From Polyangiaceae bacterium (lineage in GTDB: Bacteria > Myxococcota_A > Polyangia > Polyangiales > Polyangiaceae): 64,000 nt of DNA. The notes under the pieces are model-generated. The model made no database searches. It was not told where the DNA came from and saw only the letters and a list, made by a program, of their open reading frames with translations. The DNA lies in NCBI GenBank assembly GCA_020633235.1, contig JACKEA010000012.1:1-64000 (forward strand). Reading direction: 5' to 3'. Every line of letters begins with the position of its first letter. The first letter of the stretch is position 1. The translations under genes were made by a program, and so were the position numbers. Below are positions 8,667 to 17,967 of the stretch, one piece after another.

Positions 8667-9044
8667 ATGCGAGCAGCAACGAAGCGAGGATTCGACACGT
8701 GGCGTACGGCGATGGGATGGCAGCGCAGCATCGACAAGGTGCTGCGTCCCATCGGACTCACGCACACCCGATTCTTGGTACTCGACGCCGCGGCCCAGGC
8801 CTTCGAACGGCTCGACGATGCGGTCTCCCAGGCGAAGATCGCCGAGGTTGCGGGTATCGACGAAGCGTCGACGTCGCGCATCGCTCGGCGGCTCGAGCAA
8901 GACGGCCTGATAGATCGCGGGCCTGACGGCGTGGATGCACGGTACTGGCGCGTGATCGTGACACGCGAAGGCTATGGCCTTCTGCGCCTCGCTCGACCAG
9001 TGGTGGACGCCGCCGCGGCACGCTTCTTCGCTCGAGGCGCGTGA
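8667..9044 (+). CDS. MarR-family transcriptional regulator
   Basis: A 125-residue DNA-binding protein. The winged-helix core is visible: LGL/IGLTHTRFLVLDAA at about residues 30-45, helix-turn-helix with SQAKIAEVAGIDEASTSRIA near 55-75, then LEQDGLIDRGPDGVDARYWR and the ITREG-like wing. Length is slightly below the usual 140-150 residues because the C-terminal dimerisation helix is short. The ATG at 8667 gives the natural N-terminus. The last nine codons (encoding AARFFARGA) and the stop are the first unit of a tandem array that repeats them downstream, so the C-terminus may have been altered by array growth. Confidence 0.85.
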   Translation: MRAATKRGFDTWRTAMGWQRSIDKVLRPIGLTHTRFLVLDAAAQAFERLDDAVSQAKIAEVAGIDEASTSRIARRLEQDGLIDRGPDGVDARYWRVIVTREGYGLLRLARPVVDAAAARFFARGA

Positions 9045-9470
9045 GGTTCAGGGCGACGGCACGCTTCTTCGCTCGAGGCGCGTGAGGTTCAGGGCGGCGT
9101 GAGGCGTGACGGCACGCTTCTCCGCCCGAGGCGCGTGAGGTTCAGGGCGACGGCACGCTTCTCCGCCCGCGTCGTGCGAGGTTCAGGGCGGCGTGAGGCG
9201 TGACGGCACGCTTCTCCGCCCGAGGCGCGTGAGGTTCAGGGCGACGGCACGCTTCTCCGCCCGCGTCGTGCGAGGTTCAGGGCGGCGTGAGGCGTGGCGG
9301 CACGCTTTTCCGCCCGCGTCGTGCGAGGTTCAGGGCGGCGTGAGGCGTGACGGCACGCTTCTCCGCCCGAGGCGCGTGAGGTTCAGGGCGACGGCACGCT
9401 TCTCCGCCCGCGGCGTGCGAGGTTCAGGGCGGCGTGAGGCGTGGCGGCACGCTTCTCCGCCCGAGGCGCC
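9014..9470. repeat. Minisatellite built from the 3' end of the MarR gene
   Basis: Units of about 40 and 50 bp alternate. Each carries GGCACGCTTCTTCGCTCGAG then GCGCGTGAGGTTCAGGGCG; the longer form adds GCGTGAGGCGTGAC. The first unit is the last 27 bases of the MarR coding region, including its stop. About ten copies. Confidence 0.93.
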
Positions 9471-9487
9471 CAGTTTTGGGGGTTGAG

Positions 9488-9880
9488 GTCGCGCGGAAAT
9501 CGGTTGATATGCGAACTAATTGGGCGGCGCGCGAGGGGGCGTGAAGGCGGACGAGGGGGCGTGAAGGCGGACGAGGGGGCGTGAAGGCCATCGTGACGGC
9601 CCGAGTGTGAGAAGCGAGGAGCCCAAGAACCGGGGAACGAAGACAACTACGAATGGGCGTTCAAATAGGGAGCACGATGGGGAAATGTAGTTGTCGTTGG
9701 GGGTTGAGGTCGCGCGGAAATCGGTTGATATGCGAACTAATTGGGCGGCGCGCGAGGGGGCGTGAAGGCGGCCGAAGGGCGAAGATTGGGGGCTTCGGCA
9801 CCCTTTTCGCGTGCGACGACACAGATTTCGGGGGTTGCGGCCCTCGGAAACTGGTTGATATGCGAACTAATTTGGCGGCG
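9488..9880. repeat. Dispersed hairpin element B, three copies
   Basis: Copies at about 9502, 9723 and 9853, each with GGTTGATATGCGAACTAATT followed by GGGCGGCGCG or TGGCGGCGCG. The stretch up to 9916 contains no gene I can support. Confidence 0.8.
9594..9717 (+). repeat. 124-bp direct repeat, left copy
   Basis: Nearly identical to 12453-12576 (one visible difference, CAAATAGGG versus CAAATAAGG). Inside it GACAACTAC and GTAGTTGTC can pair around a loop of about 45 nt. It brackets the IS21-type element but does not touch its ends. Confidence 0.85.
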
Positions 9881-9916
9881 CGCGGGGGGACGTGAAGGGG
9901 TGGTGAAGGCGACAAC

Positions 9917-12340
9917 TGATGGTTCCGGAAAATCTGCGGCAACCCGTTCCGGAAAATCTGCGGCTCCTGGCCGAAAGGAGCAGGCATGATGATTTGGACA
10001 TTGATTCTCGCGATCATGGGGTTGCTGATGCCTACCGGAAGCAGGCCGCGCGATCAGGGGGAGATGCTCTCCCAGCTGAAGCGGCACGAAGTCCAGGTCT
10101 TGCTACGTGCGGGATTTGCGCCCTCCGACGTGGCGAAGCGGGCGCAGGTTTCGGACGACAGCGTGCGACGCATCCAGAAGGAGGACGCCGTCGAGCACAC
10201 GGACGACGCGGCGGTGCGCGCGCAGCGCGCGCATCGGGCGTCCATCGAAGGCGGCGTGGTTCACCGATCGCATCAAGGAGTGGCTCGCCGAGGACCCGGA
10301 CCTGCCCACGCAGGAGTTGCTGCGTCGCGCGAAGGAGTCCGGATACGCGGGTAAGAAGACCGCGTTCTACACGCTCGTCGCTGGTCTCCGAGAGCCACGC
10401 GCCGCACCGGTTGTTCGCTTCGAGGGTCTCCCAGGTGAGTTCTCGCAGCACGATTTCGGCCATGTAGATGTCCGTTTCGTGGATGGCCGGAAGAAGCGCG
10501 TGCACTTCTTCGCGTCGCGATTGAAGTACTCGCGGTTCGCGCAAGTCACGCTCGTCGAAAACGAGCGCGTAGAAACCATCCTGCGTTGCCTTGCGCGCGA
10601 CTTCGTCGCCTTTGGCGGACTGCCTCTCATGGCGGTGTTCGATCGCCCGAAGACCATCGTGAAAAAAAGTGGCAAGGGGCGCGAGGTCCAGGAGTTCAAC
10701 CAGATCTTCGCGCAGGCGATTGTCGACATCGGCGTCGGCGTCGAGATGTGCGCCCCACGCAGCGGAAACCAGAAAGGCTCCGTTGAGCGCCTGGTCGGAT
10801 GGGTGAAGAGCTCGTTCTTCAAGCACCGCAAGTTCCAGGACGAGGAGGATCTGCGTGCGCAGCTCGCCACCTGGCATATCGAAGTCAACACGCAGACTGC
10901 GTCGCGGGCGACAGGCGTGATTCCGGAAATCCGGCGCCAGGAGGAGCTCACACGGCTCCGTCCGGCGAAGGTGTTTCCGGAAACCTCGCACTGCGGATCC
11001 CCGTGTTTGTCGGCCCCACTGCGGAAGTGATGTTCGAGGGCGCACCGTACTCGATGCCGCCCAAGGCCGCCCACGTCGCCGGCACCCTATTCCTGTACGA
11101 GCATGAGGTGCACATCGTCGCGGGACGATTCGAGGCGCGGCACCGCAGGCGCACGAAGGACGAGCCGCCAGCGCCGCTGCCCGAGCATCGTGCCGAGAAG
11201 ATCGCTGCGGTGCACGGCACCGCGCCAAGCTCTACGAGAAGCGGCAGCACCTGCTCAACCTCGGGCGACACGCCCTCGAGGTCATCACAGAGATCACGCA
11301 CCGCGAGCCGAAGCTGGCGAGTCGCCGTGTCGAGGAGCTCTACACTCTGCTCGACACGCACGGCGACGACGTCATGCGCGCCGCGTTTGCTGATGCCGTC
11401 GAGCACGGACAACTCTCCATCAGCGGTGTGCGTCGCGCGCTCTCCTCGAGAGCCGCGCAAGATGGTCAGATGAAAATCGCCTTTCCGACTGCGCGAGGAG
11501 GTGTCTCGTGACCGCGTCCGTGCTCGACTCCACGACCGACCTCGATTCACTGCTCAAGCGCTTGCACCTCGCCAACGCGCGTCGCGTATGGCGTGACCTC
11601 GTGCAACGTGCTGAGAAGGAGCAGTGGTCCCACGGTCAGCTCCTGCAGACACTCTTCGAGGAAGAGGTCGCGCACCGTCGCGGCACGCGCCTCAGGCGCG
11701 CCGTCAATGCCGCGGCGTTCCCCTTCCTGCGCACCGTCGAGGAGTTCGATTTCACCTACCAGTCGACGCTACGCTCACGACCATCGGCTCGCTGCTCGCG
11801 CCGGACTTCGTGACCGAGGGGCGGTCCGTCATCTTTCTCGGTAGGCCCGGTCGCGGTAAAACGCACCTTGCGATCGCCATCGCATACAGGGCCCTGCAAA
11901 ACGGATTCGACGCACTGTTCACTACCGCCGTGGAGCTCATTGACGAGCTCTCCCTGGCAAGCCGCGAGGGCCGCATGCGTGAGGCTCTCGCATCGTACGT
12001 GCGTCCCCATGTGCTCGTCGTCGACGAGGTCGGCTACCTGAGCTACGGCGCCGACGCTGCCAACGTCCTGTACCACGTGGTCAACGAGCGACACATCAGG
12101 CGCCGCGCCATGGTGTTTACCACCAACAAGCATCCGAAGCGCTGGGGCGGTGTGCTCCACGACGACGACCTCGCCGACGCCATCGTCGACCGCATCCTCG
12201 AGCGGGGCCGCCTCCTACGCCTCGATGGTCCCTCGGTGCGCACCAAGCACATTCCCGCCGACGAGCTCGCCGGCGACGAACACGACCCGGGAAGCCGCAG
12301 AATTTCCGGAATCGGCGCCGCAGAATTTCCGGAACGCACA
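9917..12340 (+). mobile_element. IS21-family element, decayed, with 5-bp target duplication
   Basis: Both ends carry two copies of an inverted repeat, as IS21 elements do. On the left GTTCCGGAAAATCTGCGG lies at 9922 and 9946; on the right CCGCAGAATTTCCGGA lies at 12295 and 12318. The element starts with TG and ends with CA. The bases ACAAC occur immediately outside both ends (9912-9916 and 12341-12345), a 5-bp target-site duplication. Both transposition genes are frameshifted, so it can no longer move itself. Confidence 0.85.
10064..11511 (+). pseudogene. istA: IS21 transposase, frameshifted
   Basis: This is the remains of the DDE transposase of IS21-type elements. The N-terminal helix-turn-helix (LLRAGFAPSDVAKRAQVSDD) is read in one frame. 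The catalytic core (HDFGHVDVRF, VFDRPKTIV and GNQKGSVERLVGWVK, giving the D, D and E positions) is read in a second frame. A beta-barrel segment near 11000 and the C-terminal tail ending GGVS lie in two further frames. Frame changes fall near 10225, 10985 and 11215. The stop overlaps the GTG of the downstream ATPase gene (GTGA), the normal arrangement. A longer start at 9986 is possible. Confidence 0.85.
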
Positions 12341-12376
12341 ACAACTCGCGTGAGAGACGGGCGCGAAGGGATGTGA
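11508..12376 (+). pseudogene. istB: IS21 helper ATPase, frameshifted
   Basis: AAA+ helper protein of the transposition complex. The N-terminal part (to FDFTYQSTLR) is in one frame. The ATPase part is in another: a Walker A-like FLGRPGRGKTHLA, a Walker B LVVDEVGYLSYG, and the sensor region FTTNKHPKRW. The shift lies near 11770. In the second frame the reading continues through the right inverted repeat to a stop at 12376, outside the element, so the natural C-terminus is probably lost as well. Confidence 0.85.
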
Positions 12377-12452
12377 AGGCGGGCGAAGGGATGTGAAGGC
12401 GGGCGAAGGGGTGCGCATTTCGCCCATCGTGATCATCTGGTTCACGCCATCT

Positions 12453-12576
12453 TGACGGCCCGAGTGTGAGAAGCGAGGAGCCCAAGAACCGGGGAACGAA
12501 GACAACTACGAATGGGCGTTCAAATAAGGAGCACGATGGGGAAATGTAGTTGTCGTTGGGGGTTGAGGTCGCGCGG
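12453..12576 (+). repeat. 124-bp direct repeat, right copy
   Basis: Second copy of 9594-9717. It ends at GGTCGCGCGG, where the left copy continues into element B but this copy does not. Bases 12377-12452 contain two short GTGAAGGCGGGCGAAGGG repeats like those at 9540-9580. Confidence 0.85.
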
Positions 12577-12639
12577 CCTCGACGGGTGGCAGCTTCACCT
12601 GAATCAGTGTTCAGTGGTGATCGCGATGGGCGAAACGCC

Positions 12640-12812
12640 CGATCACGATGGCGCGTCGCGGGTGATCACGATGGCGCGTCGCGGGTGATCACGATGGCGC
12701 GTCGCGGGTGATCACGATGGCGCGGAACGGGTGATCACGATGGCGCGGAACGGGTGATCACGATGGCGCGGAACGGGTGATCACGATGCCGCGTAATGGG
12801 TGATCACGATGC
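12640..12812. repeat. Minisatellite, 23 bp, about 7-8 copies
   Basis: Unit GATCACGATGGCGCGTCGCG then GGT, changing to a GGAACGGGT variant. Its right end encodes the last ten codons and stop of the minus-strand lipoprotein gene at 12781. Confidence 0.92.
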
Positions 12813-13206
12813 CGCGCAGCACGCATTCCGACGGAAGAGGAGCCGCACGCGCCGCCGCTGCAGGTCGCGCTCCGTTGCAGGTGCCCGCGGAGCTCGAGCA
12901 GGTGCCGGAACCGGTGTCGCAGCCGACGTTGCCGCTGCGGCTGAGGCCGCTGCCGCCGAAGCAGATGGAGTTGTTCGACATCGAGCCCGTGTAGCCGGCG
13001 CCGGAGGGAGAGCACGTGAAGCTGATGCTGCAGCCGTTTTGGGCAACGTTGCAGGCAGTGTCGTCGCAATTGCCGGAGAGCGACCACGTGCCCTGGTCAT
13101 TCAAGCAGCTACCGTTGTCGTTGTTGCCGCTGTCGCTCCCCGAGCTGCAGCCCGCCCCGACGCAGAGCCAACCGGCGACCAAGAGCAATCCCGTGATTCG
13201 CATCAT
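12781..13206 (-). CDS. Small Ser/Gly/Cys-rich lipoprotein
   Basis: A 141-residue predicted lipoprotein: signal peptide MMRITGLLLVAGWLCVGAGC with the lipobox cysteine at residue 20. An Asn/Asp/Ser-rich linker follows, then a Cys-rich domain (NCDDTACNVAQNGCSISFTC) common in myxobacterial secreted proteins but not assigned to a family. The last residues (GIVITHYAAS) and the TGA are encoded by the neighbouring 23-bp tandem array, and a truncated AAAARAAP segment before them looks equally derived. The functional C-terminus may therefore have been replaced. It is divergent from the kinase gene starting at 13355, with a 148-bp shared upstream region. Confidence 0.7.
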   Translation of the reverse strand: MMRITGLLLVAGWLCVGAGCSSGSDSGNNDNGSCLNDQGTWSLSGNCDDTACNVAQNGCSISFTCSPSGAGYTGSMSNNSICFGGSGLSRSGNVGCDTGSGTCSSSAGTCNGARPAAAARAAPLPSECVLRGIVITHYAAS

Positions 13207-13354
13207 GTCCGCCTCCTTCTTCGGCAGACCATGGCAATTGGAGTGCCAGCGTCGGGCGCCTGCGATTTCCGGGAAACGCGCGCTCAGAACCCTGCGTTGA
13301 ACCGTTCAGGGCGAGGGACTGAACCCTTCTCGAACGGTGTCGTATCATTGATTG

Positions 13355-15037
13355 GTGACGGACCGCGGCGCGACGACGGTGCACGACGACTCGAGTGAGG
13401 CGCTCACTCACGCCGTCGGAGGCGCGAAGCGTGCCGCGACCACTGGGCCGACGCCGCGCACGGGCACCACGACGCTGCCGTTGCCGGCGCCGGAGATGGT
13501 GCTGCGCAGCGCGGAGGTGGAGCAGACGCGGCGCACCGCCATTGCCGGGCTCGTGTTCAATGCCATCGGGCTCGTGGCGGTGCCGTTCCTGCCTGGTGAG
13601 CACCTGGCGCTCGTCATCTTTGGGGCGTCCCTGGCGCTGGCCGTGGTGAACAACGCCTACTTGCTGTACATCGCGAGCGAGCCGCAGCGGTACCACGAGC
13701 GGCACATGATCGCGTACCTCGGTATGTCCGCGATTCTGAATGCGGGCGTCATCTACTACCTGGGCGTGTTCGGGCCGGTGTTGGTGATGCTGGTCCTGAA
13801 CTTGTATTCGGCGTGCCTCGGGTACGGGCCGCGGGTCGCGCGGATGAGCCTGGCAGGGGCCATGGCTCCCGTGGTGGTGCTGGGCGGATTGATGACCCTC
13901 GGGCTGATGGCCGATCCAGGGCTGGCCACGCTGTCGGCCGATGTCGGACGCAGCGGGCGCGCCGTGGTGGTGGTGACGTTCGCGCTGTTCCTGGTGTTGG
14001 TGTACCGGCAAGCGCGGCGAGCGCGAGAGCTGAACATGGACTCGCTGCGCGAGCGTGACGAAGCGGTGCGCCGGGCGTCCCATCGCGAAGCGCTGTTCAT
14101 CGAGGCGCGTCAGGATCTGGAGCGCGCGCTGAATGCCGGGGGGCTCGGACGTTTCACGGATCAGACGTTGGGATCGTATCGCCTGGGCGGGGTGCTCGGC
14201 CGCGGCGGCATGGGGGAAGTGTACGAGGCGACGCACGCGGACTCGGGGGAGCCCGCGGCAGTGAAGATGCTTCTGCCCGAGGCGCTCGGGCGTCCCAACG
14301 CGGTGCGGCGATTCCTGCGGGAAGTGCGCATTGCCGCGTCTTTGGACTCGCCCCACGTGGTGCGCGTGTTCGAGGTGGGAGACGAGTCCGCGGCGCTGCC
14401 CTACCTCGCGATGGAGCGTTTGCGCGGGGAGGATCTGGCGGAGCTTCTGCGACGGGAAACGCGCCTCGGCAAGAGCGCCGCGCTGGACATGATCCGCCAA
14501 GTGGGGCGCGGGCTGGAAGCGGCGGCGGCCGCGGGCATCGTGCATCGCGACCTCAAGCCGCACAACGTGTTCCTGACGGAGGAACGGGTCTGGAAGATCC
14601 TCGACTTTGGCGTCTCCAAGCTGACGGATCAGGGGGGCTCCCTCACGTTGGGGGAAGTGATTGGCACGCCGCAGTACATGGCGCCGGAACAAGTGCATGG
14701 CGGCAAGGTGGACGCGCGTACGGATCTCTACGCCCTGGGCGCCATCGCCTACCGCGTGCTCACGGGCAATCCGCCCTATCGCGGTCGCGATATCACGGAG
14801 ATCCTCACCGCGGTGGTGGCGGAAATGCCACTGCGACCGAGCTCCCTCGTGCGGCTGCACCGCGACGTCGATCTTGCGCTGGCCCTCGCCGTCGCCAAGA
14901 ACCCCGACGATCGCTTCGCAAGCGGCAGTGCGCTGGCGGACGCGCTGGAAGCGGCCCTTGCCGGCAAGCTCCCGCGGGATCTCCGCGAGCGCGCCCGCGC
15001 GCTGCTCGCCAAGCATCCGTGGCGCGCCCCCACCTGA
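13355..15037 (+). CDS. Membrane Ser/Thr protein kinase (PknB-type)
   Basis: A 560-residue Hanks-type kinase. It starts at GTG 13355, or possibly TTG 13352. Residues about 55-215 form roughly six hydrophobic segments; this membrane domain precedes the catalytic domain, whereas most bacterial kinases have the kinase first. The kinase region (about 270-525) has an intact glycine loop (GRGGMGEVYEA near 281), the VAIK-type lysine in AAVKML, HRDLKPHN near 395, DFGVSK near 414 and GTPQYMAPEQ. All catalytic residues are present, so it is expected to phosphorylate Ser/Thr in cytosolic partners in response to a membrane input. The final codons (PWRAPT) and the stop lie inside a 41-bp tandem array. Confidence 0.93.
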   Translation: MTDRGATTVHDDSSEALTHAVGGAKRAATTGPTPRTGTTTLPLPAPEMVLRSAEVEQTRRTAIAGLVFNAIGLVAVPFLPGEHLALVIFGASLALAVVNNAYLLYIASEPQRYHERHMIAYLGMSAILNAGVIYYLGVFGPVLVMLVLNLYSACLGYGPRVARMSLAGAMAPVVVLGGLMTLGLMADPGLATLSADVGRSGRAVVVVTFALFLVLVYRQARRARELNMDSLRERDEAVRRASHREALFIEARQDLERALNAGGLGRFTDQTLGSYRLGGVLGRGGMGEVYEATHADSGEPAAVKMLLPEALGRPNAVRRFLREVRIAASLDSPHVVRVFEVGDESAALPYLAMERLRGEDLAELLRRETRLGKSAALDMIRQVGRGLEAAAAAGIVHRDLKPHNVFLTEERVWKILDFGVSKLTDQGGSLTLGEVIGTPQYMAPEQVHGGKVDARTDLYALGAIAYRVLTGNPPYRGRDITEILTAVVAEMPLRPSSLVRLHRDVDLALALAVAKNPDDRFASGSALADALEAALAGKLPRDLRERARALLAKHPWRAPT

Positions 15038-15228
15038 CGCCATCCCGTCCCTGGCGCCGCCGTCGCGCCCCGCCACCTGGCGCCATCTCGTCCCTGGCGC
15101 CGCCGTCGCGTCCCCACCTGACGCCATCCCGTCCCTGGCGCCGCCGTCGCGCCCCCACCTGACGCCATCCCGTCCCTGGCGCCGCCGTCGCGCCCCCACC
15201 TGACGCCATCCCGTCCCTGCGCGCCTGC
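15022..15228. repeat. Minisatellite, 41 bp, about 5 copies
   Basis: Unit CGCCATCCCGTCCCTGGCGC followed by CGCCGTCGCGCCCCCACCTGA. The first unit overlaps the last codons and TGA of the kinase gene. Confidence 0.92.
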
Positions 15229-15239
15229 AGCCATGCGTC

Positions 15240-16380
15240 CCCGCGTTGAAGCGCTTCGGAGCGCGCGCCTTCACGCGCGTTGAAGCGTTTCCGCGCGTGC
15301 GGTTTCACGCCCCTTCGCGCGCGCGTCGAAGCGTTTCGGCGCACGCGGCTTCACGCCCCTTCGCGCGCGCGGCATCACGCCCCTTGGCGCGCGCGTTGAA
15401 GCGTTTCGGAGCGCGCGCCTACACGCCCCCTCACGCGCCGCCAAATTAGTTCGCATATCAACCAATTTCCGGGGGCCACGCCCCCCGAACCCTGGGCCAC
15501 AGCGACCGAAAAGGCGTGCCGCAGCCCCAATCTCCCCCTCGCGCGCCGCCAAATTAGTTCGCATATCAACCGATTTCCGCGCGACCTCACCCCCGAAACT
15601 CGGCTCGGCGCGCGCGCGCCCGCGTTTCAGCGCCGCACGCGCCTTGGCGCGCGCGTTGAAGCGTTTCGAAGCGCGCGGCATCACGCCCCTCAGGCGCCGC
15701 CAAATTAGTTCGCATATCAACCAATTCCCGAGGGCCACACCCCCGAACCCTGGGCCACAACGACCGAAAAGGCGTGCCGCAGCCCCCCTTCCCCGGGCGC
15801 CGCCAAAATACTTTGCATATCAACCGATTTCCGCGCGACCTCACCCCCGAAACTCGGCCGCCGCGCGCGGCTTCACGCCCCTGGCGCGCGCGTTGAAGCG
15901 TTTCGAAGCGCGCGGCTTCACGCCCCTGGCGCCCCCGCGTTTCAAGCGCGCCCGCAGCCATTGCGTCCCCGCGTTGAAGCGTTTCGGAGAGCGCGGCTTC
16001 ACGCCCCTCGCGCGCGTGGTTTCACGCCCCTTGGCGCGCGCGTCGAAGCGTTTCGGAGAGCGCGGCTTCACGCCCCCTCGCGCGCCGCCAAACTAGTTCG
16101 CATATCAACCAGTTTTCGGGGCCACACCCCCCGAACCCTGGGCCACAGCGACCGAAAAGGCGTGCCGCAGCCCCCAATCTTCCCCCTCGGGCGCCGCCAA
16201 AATACTTTGCATATCAACCGATTTCCGCGCGACCTCACCCCCCGGAAAGCTCGGCGGCCGCATGGGAAGCGTCGCCTCTCGGACGCTGCCCAATTGCTTT
16301 GCATATCAACCGATTTCCGCGGGACCTCACCCCCCGAAAACTCGGCCGCCGCGCGCGAAAACCCGCAGGCGACGAGGCGG
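15240..16380. repeat. Compound repeat region with seven copies of hairpin element B
   Basis: Two repeat types interleave. One is GTTGAAGCGTTTCGGAGCGC with GGCTTCACGCCCC. The other is element B in minus orientation (TTCGCATATCAACC or TTTGCATATCAACC at about 15450, 15559, 15709, 15812, 16098, 16207 and 16299). Four of the element B copies are followed by CCCGAACCCTGGGCCACAG and CGAAAAGGCGTGCCGCAGCC. No gene is supported in this 1.1 kb. Confidence 0.88.
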
Positions 16381-16422
16381 GACGGGGATCGCGCCGCACC
16401 AACAAAAACCTCATCCATGAAG

Positions 16423-16452
16423 GTCATCCTGTCGGTCCGCCGCGGAACCACG
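16423..16452 (-). repeat. Dispersed palindromic element A (copy 3)
   Basis: GTCGGTCCGCCGCGGAACCA preceded by a CATCCT variant of the usual CATG. A partial copy (CGCCGCACCAACAAAAACC) lies 30 bp to the left. It lies 3' of the truncated Rpn-like copy at 16604, in the same orientation. Bases 16453-16603 hold nothing recognisable. Confidence 0.75.
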
Positions 16453-16603
16453 TTCCAAGTCAGTCGTGAAACGCCTGAAGCACGGACTCCACTCGCGGTG
16501 CTGGCATCCGGATGGCGGCGGCTTCGTCCGAGCGGTGGCGCTTCAACGACCACGCACAGCGGCACACGGCTTGTTCGGCGTCCTCGGAGGCAATGTGCCC
16601 GCC

Positions 16604-16996
16604 TCAGTCGAACAGCTTGGTCGCGCGCTCTACGGTGACCGCACGCTCGTGCCACAGCTCCAGCGTTGGCAGGTCCGTACACTTGCGAATGCGCCGCTCC
16701 ACTGCGCGCGACACGCGCAAGCCGCGAGCGTCGAGAACACGAAGTATGGCGTTCGCCGTGGCGACCAGCGTCGCTTCCTCGCGGCCTTCCTCGCGGCCCA
16801 CTTCGCGGCCTTCCTCGCGGCCTTCCTCGCGGCCTTCCTCGCGCCCCTGCTGGCGCCCCGTCTCCAGGTACTTTCTGAGGAACTCGCTTCTCGGTTCGTA
16901 GTGCTGGACCATGATCTTCTCCACCTCGCGGCGCGCTCGCCCCGAAAGGGCATTGAGGATGAGGTCGACGCAAAGTCTAGCGTCGTCCTCGGAAAA
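16604..16996 (-). pseudogene. Truncated tandem copy of the Rpn-like gene C-terminus
   Basis: Nearly identical to the last 131 codons of the gene at 17020-17967, from EDDARLCVDLILNALSG to the VERATKLFD end and stop. The N-terminal nuclease part is missing. Upstream of the junction the frame continues into sequence unrelated to the parent gene. The GREEGREEGRE repeat differs in number between the copies. It is best explained as a tandem duplication of roughly 0.4 kb; expression is unlikely. Confidence 0.8.
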
Positions 16997-17019
16997 GAAA
17001 CGCAGCGAGCCCGCCGCGT

Positions 17020-17967
17020 TCAGTCGAACAGCTTCGTCGCGCGCTCTACGGTGACCGCGCGCTCGTGCCACAGCTCCAGCGTTGGCAGGTCCGTACACTT
17101 GCGAATGCGCCGCTCCACTGCGCGCGACACGCGCAAGCCGCGAGCGTCGAGAACACGAAGTATGGCGTTCGCCGTGGCGACCAGCGTCGCTTCCTCGCGG
17201 CCTTCCTCGCGGCCCACTTCGCGGCCTTCCTCGCGGCCCACTTCGCGGCCTTCCTCGCGGCCTTCCTCGCGCCCCTGCTGGCGCCCCGTCTCCAGGTACT
17301 TTCTGAGGAACTCGCTTCTCGGTTCGTAGTGCTGGACCATGATCTTCTCCACCTCGCGGCGCGCTCGCCCCGAAAGGGCATTGAGGATGAGGTCAACGCA
17401 AAGTCTAGCGTCGTCCTCGGGTAGTGTCACGGCGCCCGCCACGGCCGCAGTGCCCACGGCTCGAGCTTCGCGCCCCCGGCCGTGGATGACGGCGCTGAGC
17501 ACAGCGAGCTCGGGATTGGCGATGGCGTCGCGCTCGGCCGTGACGAGCGGAACGTTCTCCGGCCCCAGCACCAACGGGCGCAGCACGAAGCCGGGGTGCC
17601 CGGTGTCTATCGGCCGCGCCGCCCAGCGAGCCACGGCCCGCGTGGTCGCCAGCACCAAGAGCACCACGGGATCCCCCGTGGTCGACCAGCGTGCCGCCAC
17701 ATAGCGCGGCCAGCTGCGGACCTTCTTCGCGTCCTTCCGCCGTTGGATCTCCACGATGACCGAACGGCGGTAGCTCGCGGCCTCCACCACGAGCACGAGA
17801 TCGGCGCGGTACTCCGGCGGCTTCAAATCCGAGAACGCCGCGTCGTCCTTGCGCACCGAGGCATCCGGCGGAATCGTCAGGCCGTACACGAGCTGGAGTA
17901 GCTCGGGGGCGAGGAACAGCCGCTCTTCGAAGAGCTGAATGAGTCCCTCGTGCTCGCCGGTGGGCAT
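17020..17967 (-). CDS. Rpn-like PDDEXK nuclease-fold family protein
   Basis: A 315-residue cytosolic protein of a family widespread in actinobacteria and myxobacteria, whose members start with an MPTxEHExLIxLF motif; here it is MPTGEHEGLIQLF. The segment YRADLVLVVEAASYRRSVIVEIQ (about residues 52-74) contains the D...ExQ pattern of PDDEXK nucleases in the Rpn/YhgA-like transposase-related group. A charged GREEGREVGREE repeat (about 230-260) precedes a C-terminal region. The exact role is unknown; related Rpn proteins are DNA endonucleases linked to recombination or phage defence. A truncated copy of its C-terminus lies directly downstream. The charged repeat is a variable-number tandem repeat in the DNA. 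Confidence 0.7.
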   Translation of the reverse strand: MPTGEHEGLIQLFEERLFLAPELLQLVYGLTIPPDASVRKDDAAFSDLKPPEYRADLVLVVEAASYRRSVIVEIQRRKDAKKVRSWPRYVAARWSTTGDPVVLLVLATTRAVARWAARPIDTGHPGFVLRPLVLGPENVPLVTAERDAIANPELAVLSAVIHGRGREARAVGTAAVAGAVTLPEDDARLCVDLILNALSGRARREVEKIMVQHYEPRSEFLRKYLETGRQQGREEGREEGREVGREEGREVGREEGREEATLVATANAILRVLDARGLRVSRAVERRIRKCTDLPTLELWHERAVTVERATKLFD

